Source: Vandiemenella viatica
Taxonomy: Eukaryota; Arthropoda; Insecta; Orthoptera; Morabidae
DNA length: 64,000 nucleotides
Direction: 5' to 3'
Assembly: GCA_031002005.1 (NCBI GenBank)
Contig: JARYHS010013630.1
Span: 26,689,112-26,753,111, forward strand
How positions within the stretch are numbered: position 1 is the stretch's first letter; each line of letters starts with the position of its first letter. The notes below the pieces were generated by a model that saw nothing but the letters and a program-made list of their open reading frames with translations, was not told where the DNA came from and did no database searches. Position numbers and translations under genes: made by a program. Positions 23,597 to 33,355 of the stretch are shown piece by piece.

Positions 23597-23867
23597 CTAA
23601 TGACCTGGTGACAGGGTTTCTATTGGCTACGCGTTCTGCCCCTGTCGTAGCCACCTAAAACTAACACGGTAGTCCTACCAAGTACAAGGGAGCTTAAGGT
23701 GGAATCCGAACCACGGAAGCGTTCTGGCGTACTTCACATTACACAGCAAGCTATGGCACAGGGGAACTTTGGATTAATGGTCTATGAAAATCCCCGGCGA
23801 GACATGGATTCAAACCGGGGAACTTTCGTTCCCCAGTCAGACACGACTGAGCCACCAGACCACTACA
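23597..23867 (-). mobile_element. SINE-B copy
   Basis: On the minus strand the head reads GTGGTCTGGTGGCTCAGTCG (box A) and box B is CCGGTTTGAATCCATG-like. The body matches 54705-54980: GAACCACGGAAGCGTTCTGG, CGTACTTCACATTACACAGC, and GACCTGGTGACAGGGTTTCT near the tail. Nearly full length. Confidence 0.85.
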
Positions 23868-23869
23868 GA

Positions 23870-23947
23870 TACACTGTTAACATTAGCATGTCGGTGACGC
23901 GAACTAATAAGATTTTACTCATCCAAAAATCAGCCAATGCGCCTCAC
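23870..23947 (+). repeat. 80-bp dispersed motif, copy 1
   Basis: GATACACTGTTAACATTAGC, ATGTCGGTGACGCGAACT, CATCCAAAAATC, CCAATGCGCCT. Two more copies lie at 25363-25527. Confidence 0.6.
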
Positions 23948-24024
23948 CCAAAGATTGATCGAATCTTCCCGAAGGAGATGTACCAAGCTATTGTACATGA
24001 AGGAAAATTCGTATCCCAGGGGCC

Positions 24025-24178
24025 TATAGTTTAACGTGGAACCACAGAACGTCCCGGCGTAGCTCATATAGTTAAATACAACTCCTAAAGATTCCAGCTC
24101 ATCAACAGGATTTGAAGCTGACACCGGAGAGATAAATTTTCGGAACTGAGCGCTTTAAACGCTGAACTACCAGACAAC
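24025..24178 (-). mobile_element. SINE-B-related copy, partial
   Basis: GTTTAACGTGGAACCACAGA, CGTCCCGGCGTAGCTCA and a tRNA-like head (GGATTTGAAGCTGACACC, GAACTACCAGAC) on the minus strand. A similar variant with CGTAACTCACAGG lies at 32400. Confidence 0.6.
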
Positions 24179-25362
24179 CTTGTTTTTAAGTATATGTGTG
24201 CTAAGTATTATCACAATCAGATAAAAACTGTGGTTTTTTATTAACAACGTTTGTAAAAAAAAATAACGTAAACAGTGATTTTCTATTTGTTTTAAAGTAG
24301 TCCTATACGTATGCAAAGTTCCGTCGAAATCAGATAAAAACTGTGTACTTGCATGAAGCACACTAGCAAAAAAAAATACCAGCAAACATTCATTTTCAAG
24401 TATATCAGATACAATACAAATTGTGACATTGTACCAGACTCTCTGTAAGAGGCTATCAGTTGTTGTATGGAAGGCGCAGGTGTGTGTTGCGTCGGGGACT
24501 ACAATGTCGGATAAGTGTGCTGTAGTGAAGTTCAAAATGGATACGTAATCCGCGCTGCCGCGACGGGACAGAAATTTTGGCCTCGTTCCCGGGACGTTCA
24601 GACAGGCCAAGTAACATAAAACTGCATAAACACTCCACTGGAGAGTGTGTAATAAGTGCTAGATGAATTGTGATTGTCATTAACCGTGCTAATGACTGAA
24701 TGAACGTCTAGTGATTGAACTTTTCACTCAGAAGGCCATGCAATCTCGGACACACGCTACTTCATATCATTTTAGATTGGTGGTCGGCGTATGTGTGCTT
24801 GTCTGTGCGTTAATTGAACTGTGCTGCCTGGAATGGGACATCAGCCACTTTGTTTCAGCGGATGTGCTCAGGCAAAGGATGTCCTGAGGAACTGTACCAC
24901 ACTGTTCCGTAGCAGAGCAGAAAACTTCATCCAGTGTGTGTGGCCAACATTAAAAATTCGGTAATTATATATCGCCATATGAAGGACATTGTGCTAGCTA
25001 CAAGTGCAAGTTCATAGCATTGCCCAGCTACGACCCTGCAGATAAGAAGTCTCATAGCCCGGAGCAAACATTTCTTTCAGAAGTGAACAGTCAAAATGTT
25101 GAATTTGTTTACTGTTTAATTTTGTGTATTTTATATAAAATACCCTGGCGCCCACAGAAGGACAACTGATTAATTTTAACTAATTTGTTGTATATGTCAT
25201 GTCAGTAATTGAAATAAAACAATTTGTGATTTCTCATATAAAGTATTCACGCAAGTTCTACCTTTCATGATCATTCAATAAAATAATTAGATTAATTACT
25301 TTTTAATTAGTTAATGAGGTCAGAACGCTACAAGCGTAATACGTCATGCTTATAGCTACTGA
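24179..25362. other. No gene recognised
   Basis: A 147-codon minus-strand open frame (24167-24610) has no recognisable motif and overlaps a low-complexity A-rich stretch. TCAGATAAAAACTGTG occurs twice (24210, 24331). Confidence 0.5.
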
Positions 25363-25527
25363 TATACTGCTATTACAGCATGCTGGTGACGCGTACTCGT
25401 AATATTGTACCCATCCAGAAAGCGTCCAGTGCGCATGTCATACGCTCAACAGGTCGCAGCATGTCGGTGACGGAAATCGCGAACTCATAAATTTACCCCC
25501 CATCCGAAAATCTCCCAATGCGCCTAA
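25363..25527 (+). repeat. 80-bp dispersed motif, copies 2 and 3 in tandem
   Basis: GCATGCTGGTGACGCG (25379) and GCATGTCGGTGACGG (about 25459) head two units that each continue with ACCC(C)CATCCG/AGAAA and C(C)AGTGCGC/CCAATGCGCC. Related to 23870-23947. Confidence 0.55.
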
Positions 25528-26055
25528 ACAAGTTTTCACTTCAAAATAAAGGGGGAAGGTTAACTCGTTATCACAACACGTGTGGGGTACCGAAAACACG
25601 GTTCACCTTGGACATATATCGCAGCTAAACATGCGTTCAAAGTGAAACAGCCCCTTATCAGCTCCTCAGCTGGGATAGGAAACAAACTTCAGTTTCCTCC
25701 TGAACGCTTACAAGCATTTTTCTAATAATAATTTAAAAAAAAAAACCAGAGAGATAGCGTGTCATTTATCAGGTCTCTGATAGCTCCAGTAATTCACTGC
25801 TAGCTAGGTAATCGCTACAGCAATTCTACAGATATAGCCTCCACCATGGATCTGCGCAAATACGGGAATTTATTTATTCTAATATTTGATGGTGACAAAT
25901 CTCTTTAGGGTATATAGATCATTTGGATTACTACATACGTTTAGTAAAGAATTATTGTATTGGTACCAGTATTAGTATCATATTGGCATCTAAGAAGTCA
26001 GATGATCGATGGACCGCTATAGGTGTAAAGACTATGAAAATTGGTTTATGACTAC
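25528..26055. other. No feature recognised
   Basis: AT-rich, nothing assignable. Confidence 0.5.
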
Positions 26056-26455
26056 CTTTAGCTGGTCTGGACATGTGTGTAATCGCTGATTGCAGTGGAC
26101 ATAGAGAGATACAGGCAAGGTAAAAATTGATTTTAGTAGCCGTGTAACACGTTAGAACTGAATAGGTATTGTCTTTGGTTTAATGGCTATCTTTTCTGGT
26201 CGGGAGATGTGTATAGTTGTAGATGATAGCAGATAGAGATTTAAGAATACCATACGGTGAGAAAAAGACTGGTTTTGGTTAAATTGTAAAATGTAGCACT
26301 GAGTGAATAATCTCTTTGGTCTATTACTATCTTCAACTGGTCGGCACATGTGTGCAATCGCAGATAGCGGAGATATGTAAGAAGGGAATATGGCGAGAAA
26401 AAGATTGATTTTAGCAACAATACAACACATGAACATTCAGCTGGAAGACATTACT
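26056..26455. repeat. Diverged tandem repeat, about 135-140 bp x 3
   Basis: Units start at 26056, 26191 and 26331. Shared landmarks are CTGGTC-GG-A-ATGTGT, AGATAG, GAGAAAAAGA-TG-TTTT and the GAATA(A)T block before the next CTATC. No coding potential. Confidence 0.65.
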
Positions 26456-26537
26456 AAAAGCTGGTGAAGTAGTGGAACGATAACAAATTACGTGAATGCA
26501 GACCAGCCAAAGCTGTCTGAAAATATGTGTGGGCTGA

Positions 26538-26715
26538 TTTCGTTATCTTTAATGCCGTACGCGTTTCGGCTCTCATCCAGGTATCTTTAGCGACAAATCT
26601 GTGTTGAAATTTTACATTTACTTCTCACACTTATTATATAATGTTTAACACAGATTCGTCGCTGATGATTCCTCGACGAGAGGCGAAACGCGTACGGCAT
26701 TAAAGCATACGAAAA
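26538..26715. mobile_element. Foldback element, hammerhead-like family V
   Basis: Arms 26538-26605 and 26647-26715 are inverted copies: ATGCCGTACGCGTTTCGGC on the left mirrors GCGAAACGCGTACGGCAT on the right, plus AATCTGTGTT/AACACAGATT at the inner ends. Loop of 41 bp, AT-rich. Each arm includes a hammerhead-like core; the right one keeps all conserved bases. Confidence 0.8.
26658..26698 (+). ncRNA. Hammerhead-like ribozyme candidate, family V
   Basis: The core is complete at the sequence level. CTGATGA (26662-26668), a hairpin with CCTC/GAGG stem, GAAA (26685-26688), a minimal C-GC-G stem III, UA as the cleavage-site dinucleotide (26693-26694), and a 4-bp stem I formed by GTCG (26658-26661) and CGGC (26695-26698). 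Cleavage would fall after A26694. The base after CTGATGA does not pair with the base before GAAA, so the stem II junction is non-canonical. Minimal type I hammerheads with very short stem III are known from Penelope-like elements. Confidence 0.5.
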
Positions 26716-26984
26716 CAGTTGCATTGGCGTCATTTTTATAATTAATTTATTGAAGAACTGCGGAAAAAATGGTCTACAACAACATTGCATATGTGTGTTT
26801 ATTTCTGCTCAATAAATTCGTACAGTGAACCAGCATAATTTTATGCAATGCGGGCGTACAAATGGATCACGATTTAAAGCACTTTTTGCTACTGAGGTGC
26901 ATATTTTAATCACAGATTCTACAATATTCTTTTTTTTATTTATGTATTTTTATTTTTTATTTTATTTTATTTATGTATTTTTAT

Positions 26985-28040
26985 TTTATGCGAATAGACC
27001 TATACAGATCAAGCAAAAACGTAGTCATTTTCTGTCTGGGTTTCTTTTGCCATTTCAGTATTCTCGCATCAGTCTACTGAAGGCAAGTTTTCTCTCCTCT
27101 GTCCAAGTTGCGCCGGTCTTCTTGGCTTTGGTTTCTGGCATGACTACCCAGTCGTGTATTTTTTGGCTGAAGATTTTGCCATCTAGGATTTCTGAACTCT
27201 TGATTTTAGCTTTTTCTTGTCTTACTTGATCGAACCAACTGTTGGGTATTTTTAATGGTTTCACGAGTTTGAATATCTGCCTAGTTAATCTGTGATCTGG
27301 CATCCTGTAGATGTGACCGTAGAATTTTAGTCTGTGTTTTCTGATGTCGTTGCCTATGTTTGAGTTGGACTCTACTGTTTTGTTTGACTTTAGTCTGTAG
27401 CCTTCTTCTGTTTTGTCCAATTATTTTACTGATTATTCTTCGTTCTTCTTTTTGGATGTTCTCGATATCCCTTTTAGAGTTTAGTGTTAGTGTTTCTGTG
27501 GCGTATAGAGCGTTGTGTTTAATAACTGTATTGTAGTGTCTAATTTTTGTTTGAATTCCTATGTTCTTTTTGTTGTAGATGTTGCAGGTCTGTCCGAAAG
27601 CCTTTTTCATTGTGTTGAGTATGTTTTGTTGTGCCTTCCTTTCGAGTCCTGTGGGACTGATAATTTAGCCTAAGTATTTAAACTCGGTGATCCTGTTGAT
27701 TTTTCCATATTTTGTGTCCAGTGATTTATGTTCAGTTTGTGTGCCAAGAAAAACCGTTTTCTCAAAGGAGATTTTTAGTCTTATTTTTTCTGCTAATTCT
27801 TTGAGGGATTCTATTTGTTTGATGGCTTGTTTTTCGCTTTCTGGCAGAATAGCCAGATCATCTGCGAAGGCCAAGCATGAGATATTTAGTCTGATTCTGC
27901 CTAGTTTTAGTGGGGTGATCGTTTTCTCCCATTTTCTAATGACTTTGTCCAGGGCTATATTAAATAAGATTGGCGAGAGACCGTCACCCTGTCTAACGCC
28001 AGTTTTTGTCTCGAATTCTCTGGAGAGTTCTCCCATGAAT
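26985..28040 (-). pseudogene. LINE-E reverse transcriptase, C-terminal half
   Basis: From 28036 downward: 'KTGVRQGDGLSPILFNIA' (motif 4), 'CLAFADDLAILPES' with both catalytic aspartates intact, and 'ISFEKTVFLG' with 'ITEFKYLG' ending in one in-frame stop near 27667. Then, in the same frame, 'NILNTMKKAFGQTC' and 'HNALYATETLTLNSKRD'. A frameshift near 27420 leads to 'HRLKFYGHIYRMPDHRLT' and 'NSWFDQVRQEKAKI'. One stop and one frameshift make this relatively young. It is broken at its 5' side exactly where the 66-bp minisatellite begins. Confidence 0.85.
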
Positions 28041-28049
28041 AACGTGGGT

Positions 28050-28841
28050 GAGACTTGTGCTGACTGGACTGTGTGGGGACTCTGGTTCCTTGGACTGGGC
28101 TGGAGCGCTGGCTGTGAGACTTGTGCTGACTGGACTGTGTGGGGACTCTGGTTCCTTGGACTGGGCTGGAGCGCTGGCTGTGAGACTTGTGCTGACTGGA
28201 CTGTGTGGGGACTCTGGTTCCTTGGACTGGGCTGGAGCGCTGGCTGTGAGACTTGTGCTGACTGGACTGTGTGGGGACTCTGGTTCCTTGGACTGGGCTG
28301 GAGCGCTGGCTGTGAGACTTGTGCTGACTGGACTGTGTGGGGACTCTGGTTCCTTGGACTGGGCTGCAGCGCTGGCTGTGAGACTTGTGCTGACTGGACT
28401 GTGTGGGGACTCTGGTCCCTTGGACTGGGCTGGAGCGCTGGCTGTGAGACTTGTGCTGACTGGACTGTGTGGGGACTCTGGTTCCTTGGACTGGGCTGGA
28501 GCGCTTGCTGTGAGACTTGTGCTGACTGGACTGTGTGGGGACTCTGGTTCCTTGGACTGGGCTGGAGCGCTGGCTGTGAGACTTGTGCTGACTGGACTGT
28601 GTGGGGACTCTGGTTCCTTGGACTGGGCTGGAGCGCTGGCTGTGAGACTTGTGCTGATTGGACTGTGTGGGGACTCTGGTTCCTTGGACTGGGCTGGAGC
28701 GCTGGCTGTGAGACTTGTGCTGACTGGACTGTGTGGGGACTCTGGTTCCTTGGACTGGGCTGGAGCGCTGGCTGTGAGACTTGTGCTGACTGGACTGTGT
28801 GGAGACTCTGGTTCCTTGGACTGGGCTGGAGCGCTGGCTGT
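28050..28841. repeat. 66-bp minisatellite, 12 copies
   Basis: Twelve head-to-tail 66-bp units (792 bp) with only single-base differences between units. Because 66 is a multiple of three and the unit lacks stops in several frames, long open frames run through it: minus-strand 306 codons (repeat of 22 residues, 'LTASAPAQSKEPESPHSPV' plus STS) and plus-strand 415 and 276 codons. The minus-strand version is Ser/Pro/Glu-rich and low-complexity. I see no start context, signal peptide or flanking exon to support a protein. Confidence 0.97.
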
Positions 28842-29215
28842 GAGATCGCTGTCAGTCTTACGACTCCCTCGAGATTGAACAGCGCGTCGAATCACTACTA
28901 CGTGTGTGGCCACCTCGTCAGTACAAGCTCTTAGGTATTAATGGCGAGGCATTTCAAAGTCACGACAGCGAGTCAGGAACAAGTAGTGAAAAACACACCG
29001 AAACCTGCTGGGTGCAATCACGCACGTGCAGGTTTGAGGAACATAAAATGAAATTAGTAAAGCGGAACAATGTAATAAGATAAGTGTTGAACACCAGTCC
29101 ACAGACGTGCAAAAAATGAAGAGTAGTACTACGTGCAGTGTGTATCTATATAATGATTTGTGTTTTGTGTAGTTGATGAAATTGTCCGCAGTAACACCAT
29201 GTACATTTACACATA
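28842..29215. other. No gene recognised
   Basis: Family I hammerhead-like flank begins near 29100 (GACGTGCAAAAAATG, as at 5080). Confidence 0.4.
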
Positions 29216-29251
29216 CTGATGATGCCCTGTACCACGAGGACGAAACGTGTT
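29216..29251 (+). ncRNA. Hammerhead-like core, family I
   Basis: CTGATGA (intact), stem GCCCT/AGGAC with one mismatch, GAAACGTGTT. Stem I is not obvious on either side, so it is probably decayed. Confidence 0.45.
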
Positions 29252-29339
29252 AGGGAAAACCATTATACAAAAGCAGTTTCAATGGTTGTTCGTGTGGCCG
29301 CGGCATCGCTGGGTAGTATAGGCATCAGACTGCAACTCC

Positions 29340-29465
29340 GCCCGAAAGAAAGTGGATTGGGAAAGGGAACGGGAAGGAGTTCGGCCATTACCTTATAACG
29401 GAACCATCCCAAAATTAGCCTGGAGTGAGTTCGGAAAACTAAGAAAAACAATAATCAGGATGGTG
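29340..29465 (-). mobile_element. SINE-A fragment, diverged
   Basis: GGGAACGGGAAGGAGTTCGG, CCATTACCTTATAACGGAAC, TAGCCTGGAGTGAGTTCGG correspond in order to the minus-strand SINE-A body. Head and tail missing. Confidence 0.6.
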
Positions 29466-30824
29466 AAATATCCCACTTACTTTTGCAGGATTCGCGCTGC
29501 TTTCAACGTAAGCAGGATGGTTTATACTCACCCGGCGCAAAGTCCACCGCCATCCAAATCGCAGGCATCAGTCAAATCGAAATGGAAAAGCCTCACCTTG
29601 AACAAAAAAATGAAAAAAGCATGGGTTAGCTCAATGTTGGAGCTACATATCATAAACTCAGTTGTTAACCAGTGTAATTCAAAAACATTTATAAAGCAAC
29701 AATGGGAAGAAGGTTAAGTACCAGGTCATCAGTAAACGCCTGTTTTCCGTACTCGACTAGTTATGAACGCCGTTACTCTCTCCGTATTGCGGCCAGCGTT
29801 TCTAGTTGCTGGACACTAGTCCAGAATAACGCACGTCGACAGCTTCAGGACACTGTGGCTGGGTTGACGTCCTCACTACTGTCCTCTGACGACACAACCA
29901 ATCAGTCATATGGAACGTCACTATTAGGCTTGGTTAATATTCCACGTTATAATTACCTATTGCGTTCTAGGTGTAAACCCACGACTGCGTATTCGATAAA
30001 ATCGCGGATATAGAACAGTTCCTAGTTCGAAGACAGGCTATACATCTACATCCACACACTCAAATTTACAAAATCGTGGATGGCAGAGAGCGCTTAGCAC
30101 CAAACCAACTTCTGTTCTGTACATAGAAAACCGGAACAGCACGAGGGGGAAAAAAATTCACGTGTTCATCAATACAACTAACTTACAATAAAGTTGTGAT
30201 GATACAACAGTATCACTGGTACATCGGTATTGGTAAACGTGAGAAGATGGTCACAGGGAAGGATGTCGGGAGTCTGTTGCTAGCTGCCGAACTGTTAGGA
30301 TGTTTAAGCGCGCGGTTGTGGTTAATGTCGCGAATACGGTACTTGTGTGTGAGGCAGTGATTACGCAGGAGTAAAACTACGTAACTGTTTACTGAACATC
30401 GGCGGTACTGCAAAACGTTTGTATAATGACTGTGACGCGATGAGAACTGCGCTTTCAACTAGTGTAATACGGCGGATATATGTTGGCCTGAACATTTTCC
30501 TAATTACGAACAGTGCAATCTTCGGAATACGGTCAAACTACGTTCACCTTGGCGAGCTGTATCAGTTAATGTGTGCACTGCGATGATATCAACACGTTGT
30601 TCTTGCTTTGTGGGTATAAGCCGGCAAACTTTTCCCGTAATCGGCCGAGTAGGTCGGCTTAACTTGTAGAATTGTGTAATTATGTTTTATGGCCCGTGAA
30701 CAGCAACTGAAGGACTGCAATTGAAGTTAATGTTAGTATCACGCCAAGTTTCTATAAAACAAACCACCGATCAGCTCCAATGATGTTTTTAATTAAACAA
30801 TTTACACTATTTAAATCCTTACAA
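29466..30824. other. No gene; dispersed-type repeat at 30045-30150
   Basis: TACATCTACATCCACACACT followed by GTGGATGGCAGAGAGCGCTT at 30043-30110 resembles, from memory, a repeat common in grasshopper genomes; no second copy is in this window. A 103-codon open frame at 29702-30013 has no recognised motif. Confidence 0.4.
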
Positions 30825-31005
30825 AGTCTTCACGGGTTACCGCCAAATTGTGTTGTTAAAACACGTTATTTCCACGACTAACTCCGTCGTCTTACTCGGG
30901 TGCGAAAACATCTGTACTTGTGTTTTCGTACCTGAGGAAGACGACGGAGTTAGTCGAAATATCGTGTTTTCACAACACAATCCGACGGTACACCCGTGAA
31001 GACTT
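30825..31005. mobile_element. Foldback element, hammerhead-like family IV
   Basis: Arms 30825-30908 and 30921-31005 mirror each other (AGTCTTCACGGGT at the outer left, ACCCGTGAAGACT at the outer right; GACTAACTCCGTCGTCTT against AAGACGACGGAGTTAGTC inside). Small indels separate the arms. The right arm reads CTGAGGA, a GAC/GTC-closed hairpin, then GAAATATCGTG. A mariner is inserted 6 bp beyond the right end. Confidence 0.8.
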
Positions 31006-31010
31006 TATTG

Positions 31011-32257
31011 TACGAGGGAGGCCTAGAAACTAATGCACCACGTTCTTTTCTCAGCCCCCAACTATGGTACGAATGCGAAACTTTAGATTTGAATTCTTTG
31101 ATGCTTTCAGGGTACGCACGCAAAGTTTCATTTCTGCCGACAGATAGCGCCCTTGCAGCAATGGTTCAACATGGCGTCTGTGAGGACGTACGTTATAAGC
31201 AGCGTGTCGTCATTGAATTTCTCTCTGCGGAGCAAGAAATGGCTGGAAACATCCACAAACGTTTATGTGCAGTTTATGGAGCATCAGCAGTCGACAGAAA
31301 TACGGTTGGTCACTGGCCACAGAGGGTGAGGCCATCTGTAAGCGGTTCTGCAGAGCTCCAAGAGTTGCAGTGGTCGGGAAGACCACCCACGGCTGTAACA
31401 CCTGACAAGATGCAGCGTGCTGATGTGCTCATTCGCGAGGACCGACGCATAAAGACGCGGGAGCTGTCAGTCAGCAAAGGAAGTGTGGGTGTAATCGCCA
31501 GTGCTCTTGATTAAGCAAAAAAGTGTTCACGATGGGTTCCGCACCGTCTTACGGAGGAGCACAAAACTCTAAAAAAAAAAAAAAAAAAAAAAAAAAATTC
31601 TTCTGCGTTGCTGCAATGTATTGATGCTGAGGGAAAAACCTTCTTGTCCCGGATTGTGACAGGTGATGAATCCTGGGTTCACCATTTTGAGCCCGAAACA
31701 AAACGGCAATCGATGGAATGGCGCCATCCTGACTCTCCACATAAGAAAAAATTCATAGCAACTGCTTCAGCTGGTAAGGTCATGATCACTGTGTTTTGGG
31801 ACTGGGATGGTGTCATACTCATTGATGTGATGCCGAGAGGCACCACCATTAATTCTGAGCCATATGTGAACACGTTAACCAAACTCAAGAAGCGTTTCCA
31901 GCTACCTGGACGCCATAACAACCCAGGTCATTGTTTGCTTCCTGACCTAACTCCCTCAGACTTTCACTTGTTTGGGCGATTGAAGAATGCCATTCGTGGG
32001 AGACATTTTAAGGATGACGAATAAGTGATTCGCACAGTGAAGAAATGGCTTTGTGAACAGAACAAGGAGTGGTACCGCCAGGGCATACACGCTCTTATGT
32101 CTCGTTGGAGGAAGGCCGTAGAACGGGAACGAGATTACGTGGAAAAATAGGGAGTGTAGAAGAAACATCATTCTTTCTTGTGTATAAGTTTCATTGTGTT
32201 CCATAAATAATTGTTGAAGAAAAAATGTGGTGCATTAGTTTCTGGGCCACCCTCGTG
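31011..32257 (+). mobile_element. Mariner element, full length but decayed
   Basis: The ends are TACGAGGGAGGCCTAGAAAC on the left and the inverted GTTTCTGGGCCACCCTCG on the right, about 30 bp and well matched, with TA at the left and TG (mutated TA) at the right. About 1.25 kb, the normal size for mariner. A transposase pseudogene fills the interior. Confidence 0.88.
31161..32150 (+). pseudogene. Mariner transposase pseudogene
   Basis: In order: a helix-turn-helix region ('YKQRVVIEFLSAEQEMAG', 'HKRLCAVYGASAVDR'), 'WSGRPPTAVTPDKMQ', a stop at 31512-31514, 'RWVPHRLTEEHKTL', an A run at about 31571-31597, then 'IVTGDESWVHHFEPETK' with the first catalytic Asp. The block that normally carries the second Asp (HDNARPH) is deleted, while the third survives in 'LTPSDFHLFG'. 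One more stop at 32022-32024 precedes 'VKKWLCEQNKEWYRQGI'. Intact mariner transposase cuts and pastes DNA at TA; this one cannot. Confidence 0.88.
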
Positions 32258-32399
32258 ATGCTACACCGGAAAGTCTCCGTTCTTACACGAAAAGTAACCC
32301 AGTCCAAAGTCCGAAGGTTAGTTGGCTCCTACTGAAGTAGGCATATTGAACCATTGTGCCAGATGTAGGACGGCCAGTCCCTTTCCTTCAGGTCCCATC

Positions 32400-32545
32400 G
32401 GTTAACGTGGAATCTGAACTACTGAACGTCCTGGCGTAACTCACAGGACCAAACGCAACTCGTAGAAATTCCTGGCCTCTGCGGGGTTTGATAGCGGAAC
32501 TGCGCCCTGAAATTTTGAAACCAAGCTACGAGACCGCTTTAAGCA
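32400..32545 (-). mobile_element. SINE-B-related copy, partial
   Basis: GTTAACGTGGAATCTGAACT, CGTCCTGGCGTAACTCACAG, GCGGGGTTTGATAGCGGAAC and TACGAGACCGCTTTAAGCA give the minus-strand order of SINE-B including its tRNA-like head. Same variant as 24025. Confidence 0.6.
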
Positions 32546-32649
32546 ACAGAGCGGCGCCTTATTATTTCTCTAATCTCTCCTCTATCATTTGTCAGTGGAC
32601 GACGTATTTCATCGCATTCGTAAATGAAAGTGGATGTCGTTATAGCCAA

Positions 32650-33205
32650 AGATACGGGTCTGCATGATTTCTACGTACATCGGTTATTTGACTGAAATGC
32701 ACTTATTATGCGTAAGTATTAGTAGCAGAATACGATTCCGCAGGGTTGCCTATTAAAATATGGCCGCAAGTATTTTTAATCAAATTTTCAACAAAAAAAA
32801 GTCCAAAAACTTGCATTCACTTTTTAAATAAATTATAATTTATTTCAGATAGAGACATGAAAAAAACATAAAAAGTTTGGCTTGCCTATGTAAAAGTGGC
32901 TGCAAGTATGCATTGCCAGCTGTTAAAGAAATGCACCGTCTAACAGACTCTCTCTCGCTCTTATATATCTTTTTAACAGCTGGCATTCCTACTCGCGACC
33001 ACCTTTACATAGGCAAGCCAAACTTTTTATATTATTTACATGTCTCTCTTCTAATGAATTATAATGATTTTTTTTTTAATTGAACGAATTTTTAATAAAA
33101 TTTAATGAAAAATCCAGCAGAATGGTATTCTGCTACTAATAATTATACATAAAATTGTATTTCAATCAAATATCACATCGACGTAGAAATCATGGAGCCG
33201 GATGT
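32650..33205. mobile_element. Long foldback element, arms about 230-270 bp
   Basis: Arms 32650-32930 and 32970-33205. The innermost 65 bp are nearly identical in inverted orientation (TTTGGCTTGCCTATGTAAA against TTTACATAGGCAAGCCAAA; CCAGCTGTTAA against TTAACAGCTGG). Outer blocks (AGTAGCAGAATAC, ATGATTTCTACGT) also match in inverse. No coding capacity and no hammerhead-like core. Family unknown. Confidence 0.8.
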
Positions 33206-33355
33206 TGGACATGTTTTCTAATAAATTCAAACGGGAACTATGGCGCCAGTCTGCTAAACAAAACCAGCCCTGTCTGTGTGTCAGGTGGGCAATAATCAAG
33301 TTAGTCTAATTTTAGGGACCGCGTTATCCTGATCTTTTATATTTATCGAGTATGA

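Noticed and set aside
24167..24610. 147-codon minus-strand frame
   Set aside because: No recognisable motif, overlaps A-rich low-complexity DNA, includes implausible hydrophobic/aromatic runs.
27993..28913. 306-codon minus-strand Ser/Pro-rich frame
   Set aside because: Same minisatellite; not in frame with the LINE-E RT and without supporting start context. Kept as a finding but not called a gene.
27687..28934. 415-codon plus-strand open frame
   Set aside because: It is made of the 66-bp minisatellite read in one frame plus the antisense of LINE-E; the length comes from a repeat unit divisible by three without stops.
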